From: Primula veris
Taxonomy: Eukaryota; Streptophyta; Magnoliopsida; Ericales; Primulaceae
NCBI GenBank assembly: GCA_963682055.1
Contig: OY821750.1
Location: 29,272,402 to 29,336,401 of the forward strand
Direction: 5' to 3'
Length of the DNA stretch: 64,000 nucleotides
How positions within the stretch are numbered: position 1 is the stretch's first letter; each line of letters begins with the position of its first letter. The notes under the pieces were generated by a model, which worked only from the letters and a program-made list of their open reading frames with translations, was not told the origin of the DNA and made no database searches. Shown piece after piece: positions 34,501 through 47,034 of the stretch. The position numbers were made by a program, and so were the translations under genes.

Positions 34501-37052
34501 TGAAATCCGCAGTAATTTCTATTTGTATGTGTTGTTTCAGGGAAAAATGGTGTATATTCCAACCTTGTCAAAGATGTAAGAGAAGCCTTTGAAGCTTGTG
34601 ATATAGTTCGAATCAATTGTCAAGGACTGAATTCTAGCGACTATCATAAAATTGGCGCCAAGCTCAAGGTATGTTGGAAATCTGGGTTAACTGCTACTTT
34701 CCTGACCTCTTTCTTCTGATTCCACCTTGGCCCTTACTTTAAAAAAATAAAAATAAATAAACCATGCTTTTTGCTGAAAATGAAGAGAATACGACACTGT
34801 ATTCTTTTGGCAGTTAGTGACTTGATTGCCTTTTTGTATTAATGTTCTTTTAAATTTATGAGTTTGAATCGAATAGCAATTGATTAATTTAAGCTCCGTT
34901 TTTCAGCAATGAGTTTGAAAGCAATAGTGAATTTGGATTATTGTACATTCACTTATTTTGGGGGATCCCTTCAGATTTGGGATTGATTTAGAAACCGTAG
35001 TACAGATACGTTACTCGAAATCAATGTTCCGGTTATTCTCTGTTGGTCCGTAGGAGTCTAAACCTTAGAGGGGGGTGAATAAGGTTTTGGTACGTTTTTC
35101 GCGGAATTAAATCTATGGGTATTTAACTAAGTTAATTAGTGGTTTTTATAACCTAAACTCTTTCGTTACCAAATTATCGCTAAATAATCTAAACAAGCAA
35201 TAAATATAAGCGATAAATAAATACGAAAAGTAAAAGTTAAGGGAAAGAGATAACGCAAGATTTACAGAGGTTCGGCAAAACGCGCCTACGTCCTCTCCTC
35301 GGTATTTTCACTACCGAGTGTTTCACTAGAATCTCGTTCCAAAGGTTACAACCTAACGAGCTTAATCAACCGATTAAGCTCCCCCTCACTTAATGAGTAT
35401 CCCGAAAGAAAAGCCTAGAACTTTTAAGCTACACTTGCTTGAAAAGCTTCTACCCGATCAATCGCTCACTAATGAGTTTATAATACACTCTTTTACAAGT
35501 TTGATTTGAATAAATCACTCACTAACAAATATTATCTCGATGTTTATAAGATTACAATGAGAATATAATCGAGAATAATTTATGAATAATAAGTGAGAAG
35601 TTGGAAGTATAAGCTTGAAGAATTTCTTAGTAGGATTTGCTTAATTGTTGGGTATGCTTAGATGAAAACTTCCTTGAAGATTTTGGGGCTCTTTGTAGGG
35701 TGAAAAAGTGCAGCAATTAATTTCAGACCGTTGCTGGTTGTTGAGTTCATTCAATGCAGTTTTGCAGCAGTTCGCCCCATTTTCAGGAATAGCTTAAAAG
35801 CTGGAATTTGAAATTATACAGAAACGATCGGTCGTTTCTGAAAAACGATCGGTCGTTTTTCATCTGTGCTCACTGGAAGGATTTCTGACTAAAACGATCG
35901 GTCGTTTTAGGGTAACGATCGGTCGTTTTTAGGTTGAGCTTACTGGAAGAATTTCTCACTTTGATGATCGATCGTTTATGGTATATGATCAGTCGTTTTC
36001 TGTGTTCTCGCAATTGTTTCGGTTTTCTCAACAAACTTCGAAACCCCGTAACTAACTCGTTTCAAATCCGATTTAGGTTCCGCTTGAACCATTGGCTTCG
36101 TAATTACGCAATTTATCATTTTAAACCTTTAATACACTCGATAAATGATTAGTACACAAAACGAGCTTTTATCATGTTTTACAATTTTTGTTATCATTAA
36201 AATAATCGAATTGAAGAACATCGTTCAACATTCTCTTTATTTCACCTACTCTTATCTTATTTAACTTAATAGTCTTATAAGTTATATCATTTGCTAATAT
36301 CAGACACTTCCAAGTCTTTTCAGGATCTTGTTCCCTGCGTTCTACTCTCATTTGAGCGCGAGCATATACTCATGTGGAGGGGAAAAGAGTGGACTTCATC
36401 ACTTCCAAAACTTGGAGAAACCCCCCAAATCGAAAATTCCGAATTTGAAGTCACACTTTCTTCTACATCCGACTCAGAAGATGAAGGCGTACCTACTTCA
36501 TTTTTTTCTGACTCAGAAGATGAAAAGGAGGAAAATGTCGAAGTGGAGGGTTCAATTACCGAGGAAGATAATTCCAAATCAGCTATCGTATTAGATTCAT
36601 TACCAGAAACAAATGTTATAAATGAAAATGAAATTTCGACTGATGTGGATGACCATGCCAGAAATAACATAGAGTTGAGTTCTCTGTGGACAAAGGGAGT
36701 TCAATTGTTATTGAAAGAAGCTATTGACAATGGAGCTGCAGTCATTCTGGATAATTTTAATTTAGATTCCGACATCGTTTTCCAGACGGCTCTGAGTCTG
36801 GCCAAGTCAGCTCCACGTGGGCCGGTTTTCAAGGACAAGCGCAGGAAAACCGTTGTTAAGAAACCAGAGAAAGAAAAGACGGAAGATTTGAAAGTTGAAG
36901 AGGTTTTGATGATAGAAGACAACAATAGAGAAAATACAAAGAGAAATGGTTACAGAAGAGAAATGGTTCTAGAGAGTGTGAAAGCAGATTATACTAATAA
37001 GGTTCCACAGGGGAGCTTGAGAGTCGATGAACTTGCTAAACTACTAGCTTAG
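31591..37052 (+). CDS. CAF1: CRS2-associated factor 1-like CRM-domain protein, chloroplast intron splicing
   Basis: Six exons: 31591-32812, 33144-33371, 33986-34113, 34233-34458, 34541-34668 and 36324-37052. Total 2,661 bp, 886 residues. Intron 1 appears to use a GC donor (see findings); the other introns are GT-AG and all phases join. The N-terminus '[16 protein letters not shown]' and '[14 protein letters not shown]' match the transit-peptide region of plant CAF1. Two CRM RNA-binding domains follow, at about 455-550 ('[20 protein letters not shown]', '[12 protein letters not shown]') and about 575-665 ('ICKLGKNGVY', '[10 protein letters not shown]'). The C-terminus '[13 protein letters not shown]' is the family ending. 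In maize and Arabidopsis, CAF1 binds CRS2 and helps splice chloroplast group II introns. Residues about 106-320 hold a 12-unit DVA repeat that I do not recall in Arabidopsis CAF1. The start may be at 31591 or the next ATG, 31603. Confidence 0.93.
31910..32556 (+). repeat. Twelve-unit DDDVA repeat with recurrent TGACGTGGC in CAF1 exon 1
   Basis: Units fall near 31915, 31949, 32005, 32042, 32130, 32192, 32245, 32291, 32367, 32418, 32478 and 32542. Ten contain TGACGTGGC exactly, one has AACGTGGC and one TGACTTGGC. Spacers of about 35-90 bp differ between units and all keep the coding frame, so each unit reads (D)DVA. Confidence 0.92.
35041..36230 (-). mobile_element. Solo LTR (palindrome family) in CAF1 intron 5
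   Basis: On the - strand it begins TGTTGAACGATGTTC and ends TACGGACCAACA, 1,190 bp. The 5-bp target duplication TTCTC flanks it (35036-35040 and 36231-36235). It matches 56664-57837 along its length, including the GAGGAGAGGACGTAGG region and the end block TTATTCACCCCCCTCTAAGG. Six copies of CGATCGGTCG-type palindromes lie at about 35825-36000. No internal domain is present. The end block recalls Copia LTRs, but the superfamily is not proven. Confidence 0.88.
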
Positions 37053-38348
37053 TTCTTATTACTTGAATTTTGTATAACGCTTTGTTAAAATGTCTGGAGA
37101 AAACTATGAATAGGAAGCGCAATATTCACTCAGTTGTTTGATTACAACGAAGACAAAAGAAACTATGAAAATTCAGGAAATGAAAGGCAGGCTGGAATGA
37201 TGCGTCTCCGTATATCAAAATGGGTATCAAATTCAGTATAGGGGCATAAAGAAACTGGACTGTAATGTAAAAATGATAATCGATTCAAACTTTATCCCTC
37301 AGTTAAGGAATGCAGGATATATTTATGGCAGAAAAGCACTAATCTTCTCTAGCCCATAGAACAAGCAGTCGTCCAATTACATGTAAGATTAGTACCAAGT
37401 CAGATTAATAGACATTATTTGATGGCAAGGAACAGATAACAAAGTTAAGTTAAAGATCAATTTTGTTTGTTTCTTTTGCTTATCATTTGCTTTACATTTT
37501 GAAATGAAATCTCTTAGCTTTCAGTTTCTTCCTACGAGTTCATAACACGACCTGACCGTGTTGGCACAAAGTACAGATATGTTTAAAGTTAGAATGAAAA
37601 TAATTTGATATGCATAAGAATATCAAATGTTGAAGAATTAAGGCCATGCTTGTTTGCAGTTTAATAGGGGTATATTATTATTTATATGGTAAGATCCACT
37701 TTATACCATTTGGATGTCTCATTTTGTGACAGGTATATTGTTCAAGTCACCTCATAGCTGTTATTATTATTTAAACCTTTTTCTGTAATGTGTCAAACAT
37801 AGCAGTATATCATCAGTATTCGACGGGTATATCTAGTATACCTCACACAGAGCCCGTTGATTATTTGTACTCATTACGAATAATAATTGTTTATCCTACC
37901 ACCTAGTAGTATTAGGACATCGTGTGGAGATGAGTACTGACTGTAGGAGACTTGTGAGCTTTTTTCCTTGTCGAAAAAGTGACTTCAAGCTTGTGTGAAA
38001 ATAAGTTTTAGAGAAGTTGAAGTGGCTGGTTGAAATAAGCAAATCGCTGAAGCTCAAGCCCCCTATTGGTGAAGGTAATCCTTTGGAAATAAAACACCCA
38101 GAACGAAGAAATTTAAGAAACCAATGAGTTTTTATAAGTCAAAATGTCGCAAATACTATGAATTGCGGCATACAAAGCTTACACACAGGCCCTCAAAAAG
38201 AAAAATATAACCTTCAATATTAACTAACTTCTGAAACTTGTGAGTTCTCAGACATTATAGAAATCAATAAATTACCAGAAGAACCAATCGGAGACAGTCC
38301 AAAAACAAATGTCGACACGTTTTCACCAAACGAAGACGATTCATTTTA
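37053..38348. other. Convergent spacer between CAF1 and STP14-like gene
   Basis: Both genes end into this spacer, so it should hold two 3' UTRs. The phrase GGCCATGCTTGTTTGCAG near 37642 resembles the end of the TTTGGTTGC MITEs. No gene seen. Confidence 0.45.
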
Positions 38349-41300
38349 TCAGTTCTTCATCTGAATTTCTTTTTTGCTATCATCCTCTGTAACATACCTC
38401 TTCCAAAACCAATGCTCCTCAAACAGAAAGTGAACCTCTTCGATAGGGACCTGTTTGGTCTCGGGTAATAGGAAATAAACAAACATGGCCATAATGAAGA
38501 TAAGACCCGCAAAGAGGAGGAAAATTCCGTATCTGAGGTGGCAAAGAGAGACTAAGAAGCACTGGGCAATGATAGCAGTGAATATCATGTTTACACATAC
38601 AACCATACTTTGCCCTGCAGATCTTGTTTCTAATGGGAAAAGCTCACTGGGTACTAACCAGCCCATTGGGCCCCACGACCGTCCGTAGGCTAACACAAAG
38701 ATGCAGATGAAGACAACCAGCATGTAGCCGAGTTCTTTTGAGATTTCCTTACCTTTGCCGAAGTTTAGAGCCAAGGTTATGCCCACTACGATCTGCATTT
38801 ATGAAGTTTGAGTAATCGGATTGGTTACTTAATGATGCGTGCTTATATATTATTGTTCTTTGATCTGTCACCGAAACCTTGAAAAATGAAACTGGGAAGG
38901 TACCAGTGATCATTGCCTTGTCATCAGAGTATGAAGTCATGCGTGTGCATATGGGCTTGTTTGGTTGCATCTTACATGTAAAAAAAGTGGCCTTGTTCTT
39001 AATAATTTAAATATTAGATTCTACTTTCTTCAAGAATAGGGTATTCTCGGTTTTTAGACAACCAAACAAGAAAGTGTACTAATAAGATGAAGAAAAGGTA
39101 TAATTTATTGATTAACCAGTTACCAGTCATATTTTAAATAACTCCAAAGTGATGCAAAGCCCTTGTGTGGCACTGTGGCTGCAGCTTTGAAGCCAAATTA
39201 TTTTGCATTTTTTTTGCTTAAAAGCTATAGTATGTTTGTTTAAGCAGCTTAAAAGGCGATCTCTTCTTATTTTTTAGCCTGAAAGACCTAAAAGCTTTAA
39301 GCCGGATAGACCCAGCTTATTTGCTTTAAATTTGCAGCCAAACAAGCTTAAAATGTCATGGTTAGTTTTTTTTTTAAACAGATCCGTTCAACTTGAAAAC
39401 CAACCAAGAAAAGTTTTTCTAAAAAAAGTTACCTGACAGACGATCATTTCAAAACTAGCTTCGAGCAAGAACTTCCTCCTGCCCCATTTATCTACCAACG
39501 ACATCGAGATAAGCGCCGCAATCACAAGCATAGCACTCGACAAAGTAGCCGAAATCAACGATGCCCCTGCCTTCATACCCAATGTCTGAAAAATAACCGG
39601 CGCATAAAATAAAATTGAATTATTCCCTGTAAGTTGCTGGAAAGCTGGGATACCCAACCCCCCTAGTATCAGAGCCGGCCTATTTTTCCTCAACAACAAG
39701 TTCCTAAACGGGTTTTTAATCGCTTTAGCTGCCTCACTAGCATCACATAGATCATCATACTCTGCTTGGACATTCTTTGTTCCTCGTATTTTTTCTAGAA
39801 CTTGTCTTGCCTCTTCCATTCGGCCCATTTCGACAAGACTGTTGGGTGTTTCTGGGAGGAAAAGGCCCCCAACAAACATTAAAGTTGCAGGGACTGTGGC
39901 AAGGCCTAAAGAGAGACGCCATCCCCATGGGTGAATTTTTTCGGTACCGTAGTTTATGAAGTTCGCGACGAGGATCCCGAGGCATGTTGTGAGTTGGAAG
40001 AGTTGGTTTACTGCTCCACGAATTTTTGCAGGCGCCATTTCGGAGAGATATAGTGGGACTGCCTGCAGGATTGGGAAACAGATTTGTATAACTATATAAG
40101 TAAATGTGATAGGAAAATTATTTCGTGTATAAAATGCATTTCGAACTTATAATTATTGGTGACAGACTGGCAGTATTACTCCGTTTCTATTGCAGGATTT
40201 AATTATGGCTCGCTGGAATGGTTCTTTTCTATAGGTGGTTAATTGTGAGACTGGTCTTAACAAGTACCATTACTATTTTGTGTATGTATATGTGCAAACA
40301 AAAATCTTTCTTGTAAGGAACAGGTTTCTAAGTCATCGGTTTGCGAGTTGAAAGGTTGTTACGGTTCAATTTCTACTGTAGGAATGGATGATGGAGGGGA
40401 CAATGTGATACTGAGCTGACGAGTATTACTAGTTTGATCTTTTGCTTGTCTGACTACATATTTTGATCAAAGAAACTGGTTTTTTAGTTTGAGAATAAAG
40501 AGTCAACAGACAACATAAGCTTTAAAGCTTCTAGCCTTTTCAGTCCAAGAAACAAAACAAAACACTCAAATTTAAGCTGGACAATGAAATGGAATCTAGC
40601 TTTTAAGCAAAAAAATATAAATGACTGAGCAGTCTGAACTTGAAATCTGCAAACAAACAAGGTATGTTCAGATTTCAGAATGTGAAAAAGGTGTGTATGG
40701 TCTTACTTGATTTCCAAAACCGATTCCAAAACCAAGAAAGCATCTTCCGATAATAAGCATTGCAATGTTTTTGGCAAAAGCGTTAAAGAGAGCACCGACA
40801 AAAAAGCTGAAAGCGCCAACTAGGATACTAGCCCTTCGACCTTTTGTTCTGGTAACGTGTGAGGCTCCGAAGGTTGACACGAGGGCGGCAAAGTAGAGAG
40901 AGGAAGTGAAGAGAGTGAGTAGTTGATTGTCGTATTTGCAATAATCTGTTTCGTGCAAAACCTCGTGTTTCCTTCTGTACACTTTTGGGAAAAACTCCTT
41001 TAGGAAATCGTCCATAGAAGTCACTCCACCTGTATGTATACAAACATGGTCGTAACAAGTTAATATCATGAACGTTTTTTATGTTTTTGTTTGGTGTGAA
41101 AAAGATTATATTTCCGTGCTTTTTTTTCCGGCAGTGACTGAAGAAAAGCTCTCTTGAGTAACAAATTTCTCTAGCGTTTGGATTAAACCATTTATCTTTC
41201 GTGTAATCCTAGTGGCTTATCCCGACGATAAGTCTAGTACAACGTCCATAAACTTCTTCATCGGATTAAAAATAAGGGTTAATTAGTATTTTGTAATCGG

Positions 41301-43597
41301 TTTAAACTAATACCAAGTTTTTGCATCACTAAAATTTTCTTTTTGAAACTATGCTTTCACCTAATCTAGTGCAGCAAAAACGGACCGAGATCGGTTCTAT
41401 TCATTAAGCCAAACTCATATTGGGTAGCAGAAGAAGTCATAGATGTGCAGTCGTGACTATTGTTGCATGTTCTTATGGGTATAATAATGTCCAAATAATT
41501 TGATGTCGTTGATTATTGTTAAGAAGAGAAAACGTCCTTGTTAAGGGATGGAAACGGAGTTTAATGTTTTTGGTATTACGTGTAAATATATATTTTTTTA
41601 TTAAAGAAGTGGTTGTTGACTTGTACCATTATTAAGTACAGAAAGTATGCAAAATTTAAGTAATTAAGACGTCTATGTAGACAAGTTGATTGCAAATATT
41701 CTAGCTCCTATTCTCTACTCCTTTCGTGTTTCTTACTTATTTTTATTCAAATTTTAAATTTTCACAACTTATATCGCAACTTTGTAAACTTTTATATTAT
41801 ATTTATTCAAATTTTAAAATATTTGGGCATAATATTGTTTTAGATAATTTTTTTAATATTTAATGTTTAATTTACACTAATTTATACATTTATTCTAAAA
41901 TAAATTTTGTGTGGATTTTTAAAAAAAAATAATTATTGGAATGTATTGATACATGTATTATAGTAATTGTATAATTTTTTTTAAGTTTTTTAGAATTTTT
42001 TTTAGATAAAATAAACACAGAGACATAAAAAGAGATAGATAAATGAACTAAAAGATTTGGACACACAAAATAAAAATATATACCAGCATGCCTACGATTT
42101 TTCGTAGACAAATTGGGTAATATGGGACCAAAGGTAGAAAGTTACACAAATAAATTAAATAACTAATACTACTACTAGTCTTGTTTTGTCATGTTGCTAG
42201 TATAAGAATAAGAACAAGTGGAAATATTAACAAATAGGGGAAATTAATGACAGAAGAAAATAAACACTCTTTAGTCAAATGGGCTGGCATTGCAATAAAT
42301 AAATAAACATTTATATGAAGACAAAGTTCAATTGGAATATCATTTTCAAAAAAAGATGCCTTAGTAGAATCATATTTCCAAAGTGACAGGCCATCTTTCC
42401 CCCATCAGGAGTACTAATTAAAACTGCTCAAGATATTTAGGGATGTAATTTAAACAAGGGATACTATAATTGTATCTTTTCAATAAGTGTAACTGGTGTG
42501 TGCAAATGGTTAAGGACCGGCTCAACAGTATAAATTATCAAATTTACATTTGAAGTAAGCTAGTGACAACTAACTAATAGAGATTGATTCAACCACCCAA
42601 AACAGACATTTAAATCGGCCCTCAACCATATTACATTTATTTTAGGCCTCAAATTTGGTCAATCCTTGTAAATCCTTACTAAACATAAAATCTGATAATT
42701 CTTGTGCTGAGGAAACATAAATAAAAAAAGGTCTCCATTTTCGATTTTGTGTCGGGTTTGTTAAGATGTACATACGGCTCTCGTAACTAGTGTAAACCGG
42801 ACGAATGAGAGAAAAAGAAGTAAAACATTACTTCATTCGTTCCACTATACTATTTTGACCTGTTTCACACTATAAATATATTTTCCATTAATAGAAAATT
42901 TTGTTATGTAATTTTACATATTTGTCATTCTAACACTTGAATAAAATATGTGTAAAAAAGGGGCAAAATTTGAAAAGTAAATGTAAAAATAGATTAACGA
43001 TAATGTCTACTTAAATTAGAAAAATTCCCGTACTGGATTTATATTGTTAAACGGAGGAGTATTTGGTTATAAAATGCAGCCATACAAGTGTCATACAAGA
43101 TATTTTAGATCACACATGGAAAAAAGAAAAAGGCTCTCTTTTTGCCTTGATATGATTTGGAAACAAAAAAACAAAAAATAAAGGGAGAATCGGTGATGGG
43201 TATATAAAAAGAAACTTAATCTCCAAAAATTAGCTCATATTAGAAAGTAGCTCCAATGTCACAAAACTGGTTTCTAAGAAACATACAGAATCATTTATAT
43301 ATGTTTTGTAACGTAAGCTAAATTCTTTAGAAAATATAGTATGATGACATGATCACCCTCTTTTCCTACATAAGAGATTTAAAATACAAAAATGAAACCA
43401 ACCCAAAATAAGAAACAGTTCAAACTTCATAAAAGATTAAAGAAGGAAAACTGACCGGAAACTCCGAGATCATAGCCGAAGAGTGAGCCTCCCATAGCTG
43501 CAACAACACAAGCAAAAATGAAATACCAAGTAATTTTATACTCATATAAATGAGCTCTTCTCCCATCTAATCCATCACCAAATCCTCCCCCTGCCAT
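38349..43597 (-). CDS. STP14: Sugar transport protein 14-like monosaccharide/H+ symporter
   Basis: Four exons: 43597-43456, 41029-40707, 40062-39433 and 38792-38349. Total 1,539 bp, 512 residues, the usual STP length. Introns are GT-AG with consistent phases, and intron 1 is 2.4 kb. STP marks in order: '[19 protein letters not shown]' across the first splice, '[20 protein letters not shown]', 'GRRASILVG', '[17 protein letters not shown]', '[16 protein letters not shown]', '[16 protein letters not shown]', '[12 protein letters not shown]', '[16 protein letters not shown]', '[13 protein letters not shown]' and '[11 protein letters not shown]'. These fit a plasma-membrane proton-coupled hexose carrier. 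The N-terminus and the 'FGKGKE' loop look closest to Arabidopsis STP14 (reported as a galactose carrier); the subfamily call is from memory. Introns 1-3 hold several MITEs. Confidence 0.92.
38955..39071. mobile_element. Short TTTGGTTGC-ended element in STP14 intron 3
   Basis: GGGCTTGTTTGGTTGCATC at the left pairs with AGACAACCAAACAAG at the right as terminal inverted repeats. About 115 bp, no coding. Confidence 0.55.
39230..39352. mobile_element. Second TTTGGTTGC-family element in STP14 intron 3
   Basis: Left TATGTTTGTTTAAGCAGC, right TTTGCAGCCAAACAAGC, AGCTT-rich interior as in 25799-26004. A related stretch ending GCAAACAAACAAGG lies near 40490-40660 in intron 2. Confidence 0.5.
41715..42045 (+). 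mobile_element. CCTTTCGTGT-ended MITE, copy 1, in STP14 intron 1
   Basis: CTCCTTTCGTGTTTCTTACT at the left and AAACACAGAGACATAAAAAG at the right are imperfect inverted ends. The whole element is the reverse complement of 44441-44775, with shared blocks such as AAATATTTGGGCATAATATT and AATAATTATTGGAATGTATT. Confidence 0.75.
42829..43063. mobile_element. Stowaway-like MITE in STP14 intron 1
   Basis: TACTTCATTCGTTCCACTAT at the left and TTAAACGGAGGAGTA at the right are the typical CTCCGT-type inverted ends bordered by TA. About 235 bp, no coding. Confidence 0.65.
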
Positions 43598-44216
43598 TGT
43601 TTAGAGATCCCTTCTTGTAAAATATATAAATATATGTTATGTTCAATATTTGATACACTTGTATATTTTGAAAGAAGGAAAGGTCTCTAATGGAAAATAA
43701 AAAAATGAGAAACAAAAGTAACGTATATATAGGGGGTTGAAAAGGTTGTTTATTTATTTCCTTACGTACGTGGATAAGATTACATCATAATACTATAGAT
43801 TGTTTTTCTTGCGGGGATAAGAATAATTATCTATTGACTAATAAGATTTTCATGAATTTTTCGAGTCCTTAAATAGAATTAAAAAATCAACTTTTGTATA
43901 GATAATATATTGATTTGGTCAACAAATGCTATGTATAACAAGATGAGTATAGTTTACACACATTATTGGTGTGTGCAGTTTTATCCGATTTCAGTGCAAA
44001 ATCATCGCATTAATCTACTACAAAAATGATGTATAGATAATGACGGCTTTTATTTGATAAGTTGTTAAGCGACGTTTTTTTTGACTTATTTTTGATAATT
44101 TAGTCGATTTGTGACATATTTGTAACAGTTTTTCGAATTAATGACAAATTTATGATAACTTTTTAGACTCTCGTTATGTTAATATTATTCTGTACTGATC
44201 TTTTTTTGGGTGAAAT

Positions 44217-44410
44217 ATACTTCATCCGTCTCTAAATAAATGGCTTCTACGAAAATACGTGTAAATTTGACCGATTTTCATATTTAGCTTGTCCGAAAAA
44301 ATATTTTCAAAAGTTAATCACGTAGTTCATGATAAGAACTATATGATGGAATTTTCAATTTTTTTGATAAAATGTAATTGTCTCTAAAAAAAATTGTTAT
44401 AATGTTACAA
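44217..44410 (+). mobile_element. MITE-like element, CTCCGTCTCTAAA family, copy 2
   Basis: Starts ATACTTCATCCGTCTCTAAA and matches the - strand of 22560-22775 over about 190 bp. Confidence 0.6.
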
Positions 44411-44440
44411 GTTATAAGTGAGTACAAATACTTTTATTTT

Positions 44441-44775
44441 CTACCCCTTTCGTGTCCCTTTTGCTTATTTTATCCAAAATTTTTTTCTAAAAATCTTTAA
44501 ATAAATTGTACAATTATTATAAGAAGTATATTAATACATTCCAATAATTATTTAAAAAAAAAAACTCACACACAATTTATTTTGAAATAAATATATAAAG
44601 TAGTCTAAATTAAATATTAAATCTTAGAAAAATTATCTAAAATAATATTATGTCCAAATATTTTAAAATTTGAATACAATATAATATAAAAACTTATAAA
44701 TTTGCGTAACAAGTTATGAAAATTTAAAATTTGAGTAAAAATAAACAATGAGACACGAAATGAGGTAAAAACTAG
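44441..44775 (-). mobile_element. CCTTTCGTGT-ended MITE, copy 2
   Basis: Ends CTACCCCTTTCGTGTCCC and GAGACACGAAATGAGG; reverse complement of 41715-42045 throughout. Confidence 0.75.
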
Positions 44776-46020
44776 AGATAAAATATTTGGACTCCTTATA
44801 AGTGGTTTGAAAATAGATTAATTGGTTTTTGTACTTAGATTACGAGTACTTCAGCTCCTCACCCAATCTCTCTAGTAGTCCTTACTTTGGCTAATATTTA
44901 ATTGTCACCACTAACCATGGTATCATTTTTTACTAAATCAAAATTAGTTACTTTCCAATTAAATTAGTTATTTTGGGGTAATTATAAATCCGTACGGAAG
45001 ACGTGACTAGAATTATCAGTGATATGAATAAATGTATTATATACACACGCAATCACTTCTTTTTGAGTCAGTGTCATTTAATTAGTTCTTATATCAAAAA
45101 AAATATGAGTTTCATTCACCATCTTGTAGTAGCTATGGTTGATCACACCTCTAACAGAGAAGTTATTAAGAAATTACCCTCAAGTTTTGTACCGGGGAAC
45201 CGGAAATTTTGATTGGTTTAGATTCGACCAAACTTTTTCACTAAAAGAAAAAAGTTTATTTAGCGTCATAAAACTTTTTTTTATAGTGTTTTAGTTTCAA
45301 TTTTTTTTGTTTTGATGGCTGTCGGTAAAACTCAATCCAATAGCAGGGGGTGAAACTCCGGAGTAAATCGAAGTGAAACTTCAGTTTAGGAAGGCACAGT
45401 TTAAAAACGAAAATTTCAGTTTAGTCATGATAGTCCCTTTTGTTTTTTTCGATAATTACTCCTCCCAATAATTTGAGCTAAAAGTGTGGATACTAAAATA
45501 TTACATACTAAAATGAGGGGCTGAAATATTCATTCTTACCCAATCTCTGTGCAGGGGTGCTCTGATGGTATGCAGAAGATGCAAGCGGATCTTACGATTC
45601 CGATAAATTCTCCGACGTTGACAGGAAAATAAATATTTGTATAAAATGTTTATTTGACATAAAAATGGTATAATTTGACTATTAATGATTTTTTTTTGTT
45701 TGAGAGTTAATTTTAGATTAATCTATTATTAATATATTTAATTGTAAAATTTCACACTTAAAACGATAATAAAAAAAAAGACTCCAATTTTTTGGACACC
45801 GGACCCCAAAAATCTCAAGGGCCGTCCATGTCTATTAATTGTTTCTTTGTTCCTAGGATTAGAAATAGACTTATTTATGAAAATAATTGTTGCAACTAGT
45901 TGAGAATCTAATATATGATGTTAATTATAAGAGGTACGCCTCCAAAACAGGTTAACTAAAAAGTTAGGGTAATAAATTATATAAAAAAAGTGTACCTGTA
46001 TCGCAATGTTTCATCCTTTA

Positions 46021-46476
46021 GAGCATTCTAAACAGTATATTTAAATTGGCTCTTTATCTCTATACGTAGATATGCGAAGATATTTAGCTACCCATCAGCT
46101 TATTTTAGAATCCTCTTTATCTTTAAAAAATTTAAAAATTTAGATATATTCAGATTTCCTATTCACATGTAGAGAGTCAATTACATATATATACACATGT
46201 TTTTATTAACTCAACTAGCAAATCAAAAATAAGTTCACCTTCTTTTATCTCTCATTTTTTTATTTTTCTTTTTCTCTCTAAACAGATAGTATCTTTTTCT
46301 TCTGTAAAAACTTTTTCTCTCTCTCACGTGTGAAAAAAAATATTATTTTTATATGTATATATCAAATTTATATAGCATTATTGTGCATCATATGAAAAAA
46401 TAGATATACAGAGTTCATAAAATTTGTATAGAGTCATATCTGGAGAAAAAATTAAAATAGACTGTTGAGAATGCTC
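46021..46476. mobile_element. MITE with GAGCATTCT..ACAGT inverted ends
   Basis: GAGCATTCTAAACAGTATAT at the left and ACTGTTGAGAATGCTC at the right are inverted repeats with one mismatch over 16 bp. The GAGCAT-CT-AACAG end is familiar from plant Harbinger-like MITEs. No coding. Confidence 0.7.
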
Positions 46477-47034
46477 GTATAATGACAATAGGTCCATGGT
46501 CTTAATTCTTGTAACCTTTTTGACTATTTTATCATTCTTTATCTCTAGACTCCATCATACTACTATTTGTCAAATGCTCGAGATTGGTCCGAGATTTTGA
46601 TATAAATATTCAGTATATTATTATGGTTGTCAGGTTGTGTTGATTTTTGGAGAACTAATAATCGAAAATTAGTACATTCTGAAATTATATAATGATAAAT
46701 TACTTTTTAATTAGTTTGATTAAGGATTTGAGAGCCCTAGGTTTAAAGCTTCGCTCTTTCCTAAAACAAGATTTGTATCATGTTCATAGTTCATACTCAG
46801 CTCATTTACTAAATTATCACAATTCCAAGCTTGAATTTATATTCTCACTATATAAATTATGTTTGTTTGGTTTTACTTTACTTATACTTATTTATACTTA
46901 TAAGTATGTAAGTAAAACATTTTGGTTTGTGATACCTTGGAAAACCAACTTTAACTAAAAGTAAATGGCATAAAAGCCTACTTAATTAAAGTAACAATTG
47001 TCTTACTTATCTCATAAAAGTAAAGGTATTGCAC
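46477..47034. other. Spacer before the Tat element
   Basis: AT-rich; no gene recognised. Part of it may belong to the 5' LTR, whose left edge is not fixed. Confidence 0.35.

Larger units (their letters stand above)
43598..46020. other. STP14 promoter side and spacer
   Basis: GTATATATAGGGGG at 43723-43736 on the - strand side is a possible core promoter region for STP14, about 130 bp from the start codon. 44013-44170 (CTACTACAAAAATGATG, GACGGC) faintly recalls a CACTA-type end. 45545-45835 contains CAGGGGTGCTCTGATGG and GGGCCGTCC phrases that suggest a decayed element. No gene seen. Confidence 0.4.

Noticed and set aside
44013..44170. CACTA-type transposon end
   Set aside because: Only CTACTACAAAAATG and GACGGC fit; no second end or target duplication found.
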